A stretch of 34,239 bases of DNA from Anaerolineae bacterium (GCA_035529315.1 DATKWZ010000043.1:1-34239); one strand, 5' to 3'. Shown: positions 8,794 through 17,600, numbered from the stretch's first letter. Made by a program: numbers and translations. The notes: generated by a model not told the origin, from the letters alone.

Positions 8794-10419
8794 CAGCCTG
8801 TATATTTCTGAAAGTTCCATGGGAGAGAAGCTGCCCGCGCCTGCCGGTAGTGTTACTCCATAGCTGCGAAGCAGGTTGGCTCGTGTCGCGACTGAGGCGC
8901 CATAAAGAAGATTCATGGCAACAGTGACTGTTTTGCGGTTTTCCGCTTTTTCGAGAAACGATCCTTTTACCCATTCATTAAATGCGCCTATGGCAGGGCC
9001 GCACCAGATCTGGTAATCCATTTTTCGTGAAGGATCTCCTGTCGTTGCCCAGGTCGAACTTTGTCCCAGATAGGATCGAAAGACAAGGGCCATCTTGTGC
9101 TTAGGATCCTTTTCAGCCAGTTTAATCTGTTTTGGATCACGTTTGAGGAAAAAGCCTTTTGTCTGGTTCCAGGTTTCTTCAAAACCGCAACGGAAAAGGT
9201 CTTGTTCCAGAACATGCCTTTGCTTTTCGGGTATGCTTTCATAACTTTCGTGTCTGCTGTAAAGATCGTAAAGCTTCAAGGCGCGAAAAGGAAACATGGT
9301 TCCTCGTTTTAATACCTGAACCTTTACTCCTATTTCAAACATATCCGCGGCCGGCGCCATGGTTACATCCGCCTGGCCTGCTTCTGAAAGGAGCCGGCGA
9401 ACAGTTTCCGATGTGCCGGCCTCAACACAGGACTGGTTAATGGAGCCGGTTAGAATATAGGCAGCGCCCATTGCAAATGCCGCGGCCGCTGAATAAGGGG
9501 TTGCGATTCCTCCGCCAAGTCCAACGCAAAGCGGAGTTGTATAACTGTATTTTTCGGCGATTTTATCTCGAAGCGCAAGCATGGTAGGCAACAATGTAAT
9601 AGCCGGCCTGTTGTCTGTATGGCCTCCGGAATCGGCTTCTGCTGTCAGATCTTCGGCCATCGGGATCAAAGCTGCCAGGGTTGCCTCCTGTGTTGTAATC
9701 ATTTTTCTTTCAACAAGCTGGGACAGAAATTTTCCCGGCGGAGGTGAAAGGAATTTTTCTGCGACCTCAACCCGTGATACTTTAGCAATTATCCTGTTTG
9801 GGCATACGATATTGCCGCTCTGGTCATTATGAATTCCATGCACACGAAAGTAAACAAGCGGCAGAGTAAGGTCAAGATATGCAGAGGCGCTGATAAGCCT
9901 TATTTCATGCTTTAAATAGAGGTTTACGACCGCGGCCTCAAGTTCAGGATCGTTGGGGCTGTGAATAAGATTAAAGCCAAACAGCAAGTCGTGTTCTTTA
10001 AGACCGTAGATTGCCGCTTCTATTTTATCCGGGGAAAGGCCGGCGGCGCCGAAAAATCCCAGCATTTGTGCGCGGCCGGTTTCTTGAACCATCCTTACGG
10101 ACGTGATTCCGTTAGCCATGGCGCCGGCGATATAGGCGTAGCGAAGATTGTGTCTTTTTTTGAAACAAGGATCACCTAAGTTTTCAGGAGGGAGCGGCGG
10201 CGAATACGCGCAAAGAGGATAAGCCCCCGGGTTTGGCTCCGTTAAATCGCCGATAGTAATTGTTCCATCCCTGCCTGCGGCAAGCCCGCCGTCCATGTCC
10301 AGCAAAAATACAGGTTCTGTAACCCTGGTGATTGCTTTTTTAACCGCATCATCTCCGAGCTCAGGCTCAGTCTTTCCCTGTGTCCACCATCCTGTATTTT
10401 TTTTGTTTTTAACAAACAT
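8788..10419 (-). CDS. pfaD: PfaD-type trans-acting enoyl reductase
   Basis: A 543-residue FMN-dependent 2-nitropropane-dioxygenase-like TIM barrel, the usual length of PfaD. It would reduce enoyl intermediates held on the PfaA carrier domain. Diagnostic motifs are EADSGGHTDNR (261-271), the phosphate-binding GLGGGIATP (300-308) and FAMGAAYILTGSINQSC (315-331). The N-terminus (GWWTQGKTEPELGDDAV) is a typical PfaD start region. It is the last gene of the operon with the response regulator and HD-GYP genes (10532-11754). The 3' end overlaps the MerR-like gene by 6 bases. The ATG has only a weak ribosome-binding site; a 32-codon leader frame with a strong site overlaps it. Confidence 0.92.
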   Translation of the reverse strand: MFVKNKKNTGWWTQGKTEPELGDDAVKKAITRVTEPVFLLDMDGGLAAGRDGTITIGDLTEPNPGAYPLCAYSPPLPPENLGDPCFKKRHNLRYAYIAGAMANGITSVRMVQETGRAQMLGFFGAAGLSPDKIEAAIYGLKEHDLLFGFNLIHSPNDPELEAAVVNLYLKHEIRLISASAYLDLTLPLVYFRVHGIHNDQSGNIVCPNRIIAKVSRVEVAEKFLSPPPGKFLSQLVERKMITTQEATLAALIPMAEDLTAEADSGGHTDNRPAITLLPTMLALRDKIAEKYSYTTPLCVGLGGGIATPYSAAAAFAMGAAYILTGSINQSCVEAGTSETVRRLLSEAGQADVTMAPAADMFEIGVKVQVLKRGTMFPFRALKLYDLYSRHESYESIPEKQRHVLEQDLFRCGFEETWNQTKGFFLKRDPKQIKLAEKDPKHKMALVFRSYLGQSSTWATTGDPSRKMDYQIWCGPAIGAFNEWVKGSFLEKAENRKTVTVAMNLLYGASVATRANLLRSYGVTLPAGAGSFSPMELSEIYRLL

Positions 10420-10507
10420 TTTTTCCGGCAGGATCCTGCGCAGACGCTTCCAAAGAAAATCCTATTGCAGAACGCTCACATTTTCTTCTTTCAAATTCAT
10501 TTTTCAT
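10409..10507 (-). CDS. Leader peptide ORF overlapping the pfaD start
   Basis: A 32-codon frame with a very strong ribosome-binding site (GAGGAGAGG, 10525-10517) 9 bases before its ATG. It ends with TAA at 10411-10409, 11 bases inside pfaD, so terminating ribosomes could restart on pfaD, whose own site is poor. The peptide starts MKNEFERRKCERSAIG and has no recognisable domain. Alternatively, pfaD once started here and a frameshift near 10455-10465 separated the two; the pfaD frame is open upstream only to a TAG near 10464. Confidence 0.4.
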   Translation of the reverse strand: MKNEFERRKCERSAIGFSLEASAQDPAGKNVC

Positions 10508-10531
10508 TTTCTTTAACCTCTCCTCAAAATA

Positions 10532-11377
10532 CTACACAGGTAAGCTGTAATCACTTTTACTCCAGAGATAATTTAGAAGCGAAAAATCATCCTTTTTAAT
10601 GTTAGCCCTGATTTTTAAAATTTCATTTATATTTGCCAGAAATATATCCAGCATATCAGGGTCAAAATGTTGCCCTCGTTCTTTCTTCATAATGCCGAGA
10701 GTAGCTTCAACAGAGAAAGCTTCCTTATAAGGGCGTTTTGAGGCCAGCGCGTCAAAAACATCTGCTATGGCTACAATCCTGCCTGCCCGAGGAATATCCC
10801 GGCCGGAAAGACCGTCAGGATATCCACTGCCGTTCCATTTTTCATGATGGGAAAGAGCTATATGCTCCGCAAGCATAATTATTTTCGCATTGGAATTTGA
10901 CAGGATATTTGCTCCTATAGTGGTATGGTTTTTAACTATATCAAATTCTTTATCAGTTAGTTCGCCGGGTTTTAATAATATATGGTCGGGAATGCCGATT
11001 TTCCCTATGTCATGCATGGGCGCCGCATAGAGCATATCTTGAGCCTTTAAGTCAGACATCCCGAGTTTTTCGGCTATCAGCGCGCTGTAACGACCTATGC
11101 GGACAATATGATCGCCGGTGTCTTCATCCCTGTATTCAGCGGCCATTACAAGCCGGCAAATGGTTTCAAGGTATGCTTTATGGAGTTCAAGGTTGGCGGC
11201 TTTAAGGTCTGAGGCGGTTCTTCTTAAATCATAGCCGTATTTGATAAGCTGCAAATTAGCGGCTTCGAGCTCTTTTCGTTTTCTTTTTTCAGATTTATAG
11301 ACTTTGACAAGGTCGTCCGCATATTTTTTCAGTTGATCAGCATTAGCATCTCTGGCGTAAGGCTTGTCAGTTTCCAT
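10532..11377 (-). CDS. HD-GYP domain cyclic-di-GMP phosphodiesterase
   Basis: A 281-residue protein. An N-terminal coiled coil (about 12-70, rich in Lys, Glu and Leu) links to an HD-GYP domain (about 70-250). Metal and signature residues are intact: HDIGKIGIPD (122-131), HHEKWNGSGYPDG (177-189) and a later DVFDAL with RPYKEA. HD-GYP enzymes hydrolyse c-di-GMP to GMP. It lacks its own receiver domain, but the gene lies directly downstream of a stand-alone receiver gene and 25 bases before the pfaD leader frame, so the three are likely co-transcribed. This links lipid synthase expression to a signalling operon. Confidence 0.88.
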   Translation of the reverse strand: METDKPYARDANADQLKKYADDLVKVYKSEKRKRKELEAANLQLIKYGYDLRRTASDLKAANLELHKAYLETICRLVMAAEYRDEDTGDHIVRIGRYSALIAEKLGMSDLKAQDMLYAAPMHDIGKIGIPDHILLKPGELTDKEFDIVKNHTTIGANILSNSNAKIIMLAEHIALSHHEKWNGSGYPDGLSGRDIPRAGRIVAIADVFDALASKRPYKEAFSVEATLGIMKKERGQHFDPDMLDIFLANINEILKIRANIKKDDFSLLNYLWSKSDYSLPV

Positions 11378-11388
11378 AATATTTTTCT

Positions 11389-11754
11389 CTATCCAAGTAT
11401 CTCTTCAATTTTTCTTATTAAATCCAACGGGCTGAAAGGCTTTATAAAATAGTCGACAGCCCCGGCTTCAAGTCCCTCTTTAATATCATTCTTACGGGCT
11501 TTGGCGCTTAGGAGGATTATCGGGCATGAGCTGGTTTGCGGATCATTCTTTAAAACCCGGGTTGCTTCAAGCCCGTCAAATTTTCCGGGCATCATTATAT
11601 CCATTATGATCATATCAGGTTGTTCAGCTCTGGCTATATCAATGGCCTGTTTCCCGTTTGTTGCTTTAAGAACATAATGATCCTCCATTAAGAGGGTTGC
11701 TTCCATGAGGTCGAGAAGCTCTTCCTGGTCATCAACAATGAGAATCTTTTTCAT
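11389..11754 (-). CDS. Stand-alone response regulator receiver (CheY-like)
   Basis: A 121-residue single receiver domain. Acidic pocket D8/D9, phospho-acceptor Asp52 (MIIMDIMMP), Ser83 and Lys105 (FIKPF) are all present. There is no output domain, so it must act through a partner, most simply the HD-GYP protein encoded 11 bases downstream. A decayed histidine-kinase gene lies immediately upstream in the same orientation, suggesting that the original kinase has been lost. Confidence 0.9.
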   Translation of the reverse strand: MKKILIVDDQEELLDLMEATLLMEDHYVLKATNGKQAIDIARAEQPDMIIMDIMMPGKFDGLEATRVLKNDPQTSSCPIILLSAKARKNDIKEGLEAGAVDYFIKPFSPLDLIRKIEEILG

Positions 11755-11760
11755 TTTTTG

Positions 11761-12066
11761 TTATCCTTGTGCCGGCGATATAACCGTTACCGTTGTTCCT
11801 TTTCCAAATACGCTTTTCACCGGGATATTTCCGTCATGAACTTCAACAATGTTCTTGACGATGCATACCTAGGCCGCTGCCGGAAATGGCTTTATTGGAG
11901 AAATCCGCACTGTAGAATTTGTCAAACATTTTTTTTGACTGTTCTGATGTCATCCCGATTCCTTTATCGGTTATGCTGATTTCGATTCCAGTTCCCTTGC
12001 TACAAGGGGGTTGATCCTTCTGATGACGTTAAGTATTAATTTATAGCTCTTTATTGTTTCATCCAT
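11761..12066 (-). pseudogene. Decayed histidine kinase (start plus HATPase end)
   Basis: From 12066 a frame starts MDETIKSYKLILNVIRRINP and runs about 22 codons. It then joins, in another frame, a HATPase_c end: GTGIEISITDKGIGM, MFDKFYSADFSNKAISGSGLGM, then after a 1-base shift near 11864 IVKNIVEVHDGNIPVKS and GKGTTVTV. The middle of the kinase, including the His box, is missing. The junction coincides with a small palindrome (CCCTTG-CTA-CAAGGG, 11994-12008). The reading ends 7 bases before the response regulator, as for a former kinase-regulator pair. Confidence 0.75.
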
Positions 12067-12104
12067 AACATTTTATAATTAAATGTTATTCTTTAATTTG
12101 TCAA
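12067..12104 (-). promoter_or_regulatory. Possible promoter and dyad of the signalling-pfaD operon
   Basis: Minus-strand TTGACA (12104-12099), a 17-base spacer and TAATTA (12081-12076). A 7-bp inverted repeat (AACATTT 12067-12073, AAATGTT 12081-12087) covers the -10. It precedes the kinase remnant, response regulator, HD-GYP and pfaD genes. Confidence 0.35.
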
Positions 12105-12249
12105 GGTGGAATGAGCAATATCCATGATCTTCTATTGCTTTGCGATCCAATGATGATGGCTTCCTGAAAAGTCGGATTCATCCTTTGATATTCTTATTCT
12201 TAAAAACTTAAATCTTTACCCGAGTGCATTTTTCTGATAAATTATGTTT

Positions 12250-12290
12250 GAATCGCAAAAGCGATCGTATTGCCCGTAGCTTGTCGTAGC
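12250..12290 (+). repeat. Palindromic repeat, partial degenerate copy C
   Basis: GAATCGCAAAAGCGATCG followed by TATTGCCCGTAGCTTG matches the left end of copy A (1280-1321) with scattered changes. The unique core is not recognisable. It lies in the otherwise empty stretch before the 73-residue gene. Confidence 0.5.
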
Positions 12291-12330
12291 AAAGCGGAAA
12301 TCCCGTCCAAGCGGGGCTGAAGGAAAATAT

Positions 12331-12552
12331 ATGATTATTAATAAAGTTGAGGTCAGTGCAACAGGTGAAAATTACAGGGGTATTGTTTTATTGACACTTG
12401 TGCAAAAAGATGACGGCTGGACTTATGAGGTTGATAATATGACCGACGGTGGTTTTGCCTTAACCTGGAGAGCGAAAACAGCGGAGCAGGCATCCAGGAA
12501 GGTTCAAAATATATACAGGGATAACATGTGGAATTTTAAGATTAAAGAATAA
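12331..12552 (+). CDS. Small hypothetical protein (73 aa) upstream of cfa
   Basis: A small basic/acidic mixed protein, MIINKVEVSATGENYRGIVL..., with a predicted beta-strand first half and an amphipathic helix (KTAEQASRKVQNIYRD) near the end. A good ribosome-binding site (GAAGGA) precedes the ATG. It ends 22 bases before cfa and is probably in the same transcript. I recognise no family. Confidence 0.6.
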   Translation: MIINKVEVSATGENYRGIVLLTLVQKDDGWTYEVDNMTDGGFALTWRAKTAEQASRKVQNIYRDNMWNFKIKE

Positions 12553-12574
12553 CAGGTTCATCAAAGAGTTAAGC

Positions 12575-13693
12575 ATGAAACAGGGTAACTTCCGCGAAAA
12601 GGTTAAGGAGCTTCTTTCTTTTGCCGATGTTAAAATCGGAGGAGACCGCCCATGGGACATCCAGGTTCACAACGATAAGCTGTATGCAAGATTTTTAGCC
12701 GAGGGTTCACTGGGTGTGGGCGAATCCTATATGGACGGTTGGTGGGATTGTGACAGACTTGATGAGTTATTTGATAGAGTTTTCAAGGCTGAACTGGATG
12801 CAAAGATCAAGCCGTTTTCCTGTTTATTCGAAGCGGTGAAGGCTAAAATAGTCAACACGCAAAGACCCTCCCGCGCTTTCAGGATAGGACGACACCATTA
12901 TGATATGGGCAACGATTTATACCGCTGTATGCTGGACAAACGCATGATTTATAGTTGCGCTTACTGGAAGGATGTAAAGACACTGGACCATGCCCAGGAG
13001 TCAAAACTGGATCTGATTTGCCGCAAACTGGGCTTAAAGCCGGGTATGCGGGTTCTGGATATAGGATGCGGGTGGGGCAGGACTGCAAAGTTTGCCGCAC
13101 AACGCTACAAGGTCGAAGTTGTCGGCATAACGGTTTCCGATAATCAGTATCAGCTTGGGAAGGAGCTTTGCCGAGGTCTTCCGGTTGAAATCCGCATGCA
13201 GGACTATCGCAGCATTGATGGAGTATTTGACCGTATCCTTTCAATCGGCATGATCGAACATGTTGGCTGCAAAAATTACGCAACATTTATGCGTGTAGTT
13301 AAAAAGCACCTTAAGGAGAACGGACTCTTCCTGCTGCATACAATAGGCGGTAACCGCTCAGTCGCAAACATTGATCCATGGATTAATCGTTATATCTTTC
13401 CCGATTCCATGCTGCCGTCAGCAAAGCAGCTATGCAGGGCTTTTGAGGGGTTGTTTGTTCTCGAAGACTGGCACAGCTTTGGTGCTGACTATGATAAGAC
13501 TCTGATGCAGTGGTATAAAAATTTCCATGAGAATTGGGGCTACCTGAAGAAAATTTATGATGAACGGTTCTACAGAATGTGGAAATTTTATCTTTTGGCA
13601 TGTGCAGGATCCTTTCGCGCCCGACAAAACCATGTGTGGCAGATAGTTCTTTCTCCGGGAGGCGTTCCCAACGGGTATCAGGCCCAGCGATAA
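12575..13693 (+). CDS. cfa: Cyclopropane-fatty-acyl-phospholipid synthase
   Basis: A 372-residue SAM-dependent enzyme that adds a methylene group across cis double bonds of membrane phospholipid chains. The N-terminal domain has GSLGVGESYMDGWWDC (44-59). SAM motif VLDIGCGWG is at 160-168. The bicarbonate/active-site residues of the E. coli enzyme (Cys139, Glu239, His266, Tyr317) map with a constant offset of 11 to Cys128 (YSCAY), Glu228 (IEHVG), His255 (LLHTIG) and Tyr306. The end (VWQIVLSPGGVP) is normal for the family. It lies within the Pfa locus, so it may act on unsaturated products of that synthase, though it could equally serve ordinary phospholipids. Confidence 0.92.
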   Translation: MKQGNFREKVKELLSFADVKIGGDRPWDIQVHNDKLYARFLAEGSLGVGESYMDGWWDCDRLDELFDRVFKAELDAKIKPFSCLFEAVKAKIVNTQRPSRAFRIGRHHYDMGNDLYRCMLDKRMIYSCAYWKDVKTLDHAQESKLDLICRKLGLKPGMRVLDIGCGWGRTAKFAAQRYKVEVVGITVSDNQYQLGKELCRGLPVEIRMQDYRSIDGVFDRILSIGMIEHVGCKNYATFMRVVKKHLKENGLFLLHTIGGNRSVANIDPWINRYIFPDSMLPSAKQLCRAFEGLFVLEDWHSFGADYDKTLMQWYKNFHENWGYLKKIYDERFYRMWKFYLLACAGSFRARQNHVWQIVLSPGGVPNGYQAQR

Positions 13694-13792
13694 GCAAATA
13701 TTTCTTGGCCTTTGATAGCTTCTCGCCTCGAATTACTGATTTGTCGATGGATTGCAGTGACCTGTCGGCAATAATATGCTGCGAAAACGTTG

Positions 13793-14221
13793 TCAGTGTT
13801 TTAGCAACCATGGATCAAGCATGGAAGCCCCGCTGATTTCCATATCTGATGTGTTCCGTGTTACAATAATAAAATTGTTTGTAATTCCTGTAGCCGCAAT
13901 CATGCCATCAATTGCAGGCATGGTTTTGCCTGCTAATTCTGACTGAGCCTGAATTTTACCCCAAATGGTTGCTGTCTGTAGATCAAAATCGATTATCCTG
14001 TCCTGAAACCTTTCTTTCAGGTCGCAATTCAACCATTTGTGCAGTTTTTCTTTCTTACTGCTTTCAGGAAGTTTTTCAATACCTTTATGGAGTTCTCCGA
14101 TTGTTAAAACAGATATGAATAGATTGGTTTCAGTTGTTTTGGATATCCATTTAACAACTTGTTTGTTTGGATTTTTTTTAATTAATTCTGAAATAACACA
14201 AGTGTCTAAGAGGTATTTCAT
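13793..14221 (-). CDS. PIN-domain toxin (VapC/FitB-like)
   Basis: A 142-residue PIN-domain ribonuclease with the acidic metal-binding residues Asp6 (LLDTCV), Glu43 (TIGELHKG), Asp105 (AIDGMIAA) and probably Asp126 (TRNTSDM). Its ATG overlaps the antitoxin stop by 4 bases, the usual translational coupling of such pairs. Family members cleave tRNA or rRNA when freed from antitoxin. The gene ends 100 bases from the end of the convergent cfa. Confidence 0.88.
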   Translation of the reverse strand: MKYLLDTCVISELIKKNPNKQVVKWISKTTETNLFISVLTIGELHKGIEKLPESSKKEKLHKWLNCDLKERFQDRIIDFDLQTATIWGKIQAQSELAGKTMPAIDGMIAATGITNNFIIVTRNTSDMEISGASMLDPWLLKH

Positions 14222-14472
14222 AATTCTATATCTCGCGGCAAATCCTTATTTCTTTTTGTGTCTAAATTAATTTTTGAAAGAGGAGAATTTTGAAAGAATT
14301 TCAACAGGTTGGTTTTCGGTTTTATTAATTTTTTGTATTCATCAATTGATAGAACAACAACAGCAGCTTTGCCATGTTTGGTTACTACTTGCGGACCATT
14401 ATGTTGAGCTTTATCAACAAGGTTGCTGAATTTGTTTTTTGCATTCTGAAGTTGCCATGAATTTGCTACCAT
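14218..14472 (-). CDS. Phd/YefM-family antitoxin
   Basis: About 84 residues from the preferred start. MVANSWQLQNAKNKFSNLVD and the later GPQVVTKHGKAAVVVLSIDEY are the classic Phd/YefM fold, which binds DNA and neutralises the toxin through its C-terminal tail. I chose the ATG at 14472 because GAGGTG (14484-14479) lies 6 bases upstream; the frame is open to a GTG at 14481, which would overlap that site. It forms an operon with the PIN toxin. Confidence 0.85.
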   Translation of the reverse strand: MVANSWQLQNAKNKFSNLVDKAQHNGPQVVTKHGKAAVVVLSIDEYKKLIKPKTNLLKFFQNSPLSKINLDTKRNKDLPRDIEL

Positions 14473-14541
14473 TTTCATCACCTCGCAGGATTATATTTTG
14501 TACGGTTCTGGCTAGCTTGTCTAGAAAATAATCTTTTTGTG

Positions 14542-14566
14542 GTTAAATGTCAAGATAACATCTTGT
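14542..14566 (+). promoter_or_regulatory. Operator-like site 3, upstream of pfaC
   Basis: GTTAAATGTCAAGATAACAT followed by CTTG. It contains ATGTCAAnATAACAnCTT, shared with the site at 8176-8200 (16 of 18 positions identical), and an internal CAAGAT/ATCTTG dyad (14551-14556, 14560-14565). It lies about 104 bases before the pfaC start, much as site 1 lies about 111 bases before pfaA, and reads in the same direction relative to the gene. It could instead be the toxin-antitoxin operator. Confidence 0.5.
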
Positions 14567-14573
14567 ATGACCC

Positions 14574-14603
14574 TTTGTTCGCTTCGTGTGCTTCGTGCTC
14601 TGG
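14574..14603 (+). repeat. CACGAAG-type repeat, second copy
   Basis: It contains CTTCGTGTGCTTCGTG, resembling CTTCGTGTTCTTCGTGG in the pfaA leader, and lies in the same orientation relative to the downstream pfa gene. Confidence 0.45.
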
Positions 14604-14670
14604 TAAAATATCTATAATCCCTATACTATTGACTCTTGCCTAAAACAAATTAATTGAGTATAAAATAGTG

Positions 14671-17600
14671 ATGAAAAAACGACCCCCTATAGCTGTTGTC
14701 GGCATGGCCGGTGTATTTCCAAAAGCTGTTGGCCTTAATATATTCTGGCATAATATTATCAATAAAATCGATTCAACTTCCGATGTATTGAAAGACAGGT
14801 GGATAGTTGAGCCGGACTTGATGTATAATTCCGATCCAATGCCGGATAAGGCCTTTTCAAAACGCTGCTGTCTGATAGATGCCGACATACTTCAATCAAT
14901 TAAGTCGGGTCATACAGGCATTAACATAAACAAGAACCTTTTAAAGGATTTAGACCCTCTCTATCACCTGGTCCTTCATGCAGGCAGAGAGGCATTGTCG
15001 GATTGCGTGACATCATCGTTAAACAGAGAACGTATTGGAACAATTCTTGCCGCGATTGCGCTTCCAACCGATGCATCTTCTTTAATAACCAGAAAAATCT
15101 TGGGCAGATCATTTGAAGAAACACTCTTTGGCGGTGCTGCTCATTTTCAAGCAAAGCCTCTTACAGCACAAGAATGCATATCAGGCAGGGTAACGAGCCT
15201 GCCCGCAGCCATCCTGGCAAAGGCTTTGGGGCTTGGCGGCGGAACCTATACCCTTGACGCTGCATGCGCATCATCTCTTTACGCAGTTAAATTTGCCTGC
15301 GACGAACTTTATTCTCTTCGCGCTGATGCCATGCTGGCAGGCGGTGTTTCAAGACCTGAATGCCTTTATACCCAGGTAGGCTTCAGCCAGCTTCGCGCAT
15401 TATCCCCTTCAGGCCGGTGCGCCCCTTTTGATGAAACCGCAGACGGTCTCGTGGTTGGAGAAGGGGTTGGAATGCTCGTCTTAAAAAGGCTTGATGATGC
15501 CTTGCGTGACGGGGACAATATCCATGCTCTGATCCACGGCATCGGACTTTCCAATGATATAAGAGGCAACCTTCTTGCCCCTGATTCCGAGGGCCAAGTT
15601 CGCGCCATGCGCAGCGCTTACAAATCTGCCGGCTGGTCTCCATTTGATATAGACCTCATTGAATGCCACGGCGCTGGAACACCTGTTGGGGACGCCACGG
15701 AACTTAAAAGCCTTAAAAGCCTGTGGGATGGAAACAACCGGCCATACGGCCGATGCCGCATCGGATCAATAAAATCAATGATAGGCCATCTTCTGACAGG
15801 CGCCGGCGCCGCAGGAATGATCAAGACCATCCTTGCGTTAAAACACAAAATTCTGCCCCCTTCGCTTAATTTTAACAGAGCGCCGGAGAAAAGTCCGCTT
15901 AATAACAGCCCTTTCAGGGTGCAGACAGAGGCTGAAGAATGGGTGAGAAAAGACAGGCATAAACCGCTTCGCGCCGCGGTAAGCGCATTCGGGTTTGGTG
16001 GAATAAATGCTCACCTTCTTCTCGAAGAATGGGATCCATCATCCAATTCAAAACTCAAAATTCAACACTCAAAACTCAAAATTCCCCGCCCCGCTGTTGC
16101 CATTGTGGGAATGGGAGCTGCTTTTGGATCTTTAAAGTCATTGAAAGATTTTCAAGAGGTTATTTTCAAGGACAAATCCATAATCACAAAAAGGCCCGAG
16201 CACAGATGGAAAGGATGTGAAGCTGTTGCGGAAACATATCTTGACAAACGGGCTGCATACGGCGGGTTTATGGACAAGCTCTCGCTTAATGCAGGAGAGT
16301 TTCGCATACCTCCCAGCGAAATCCCTGATATACTTCCGCAGCATTTGCTTATGCTGAAGGTATCAGCCGATGCCATGAAGGATGCAGGTCTTCCGCTTAG
16401 AAAGGATCGCCCGCGCATGGGCGCCATTATCGGCATGGGATTTGATTTTGAAGCAACCAATTTTCACCTGCGGTGGCATCTGCAAAATCTGGTCGGGTTA
16501 TGGAAAAAAAGATACAGCCTTGATCTTGATGATAATGAAACTGCAAGGTGGCTTGAATCATTGAGAGACTCATATGGCCCGCCCTTGACAAACGCGCGGA
16601 CATTAGGCGCTCTTGGAGGAATCATAGCAAGCAGGATTGCCAGAGAATTCCGCTTTGGAGGCCCAAGCTTTGTTGTCTCCGATGAAGAGGCATCAGGCAT
16701 TGGCGCTCTTGAAAGAGGGGTAAGATTCCTGCAGCAAAATGAAATGGATGCTGTTCTTGTGGGAGCAATAGATCTTGCATGCGATGTGCGCAGTATTATC
16801 ACGGCAGACAGAATAAGCCCTTTTTCCAGAAATAATGAGGTCCGCCCTTTTGACGGGTCAACAGATGGAAGACTTCCCGGAGAAGGGGCCGCAGCGCTTG
16901 TTCTGAAGCCTCTTGACCGGGCAATAAAGGATGGAGACAGGATATATTCTGTGATAAGAGGGACAGGAAATGCAAGTAAAGGAAAGGATAAAATAGATTA
17001 CTCTTCAAAGGATGCTTATATTCTCTCGCTCAAGCAATGCTTTTATGATGCTGGGATTTCTCCGGCTTTAATAAGCTTTTTTGAAACACATGGAAGCGGT
17101 GATCCTGCTGAAGACAGCGCGGAGTCAGAGGCTCTGCGCGAGTTTTTTAAAGATCGCAAAAACAGATGCGCCATAGGATCGGTCAAAGCAAACATAGGGC
17201 ATGCAGGAGCAGCCGCAGGGCTTGCTTCTCTGATTAAAACAAGCCTGTGCCTGCATCAAAAAACAATCCCTTCCTTAAAAAGCTCCGGCAACAGGGAAAA
17301 GAATATTCTGCAAAAAGAGATATTTTATATACCTGCTAATTCAAAAAACTGGACAGATGACTTAGAAGGCACCCCCCGCATGGCATGTGTCGGCTGCATG
17401 ACAACAGACGGCAACTGCATGCATGTTATACTTGAAGAATTTGAAGATACAAAAGAAAAACCAGGCGCTCACCTGCGCCCGCATTTTGATCAAGAAGATG
17501 TGGGCAAAAAAGAGGCAGGAAGGAAGATAACTCTGATCATGGGAGGAAAAGCCCCCTGCCCTGCCCTGCCGGAAAGAAAAAGTAAAACGCAAACCTCTCC

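Noticed and set aside
13383..13811. 142-residue minus-strand frame across the cfa end
   Set aside because: It overlaps the conserved C-terminus of Cfa and the toxin end and has no recognisable domain.
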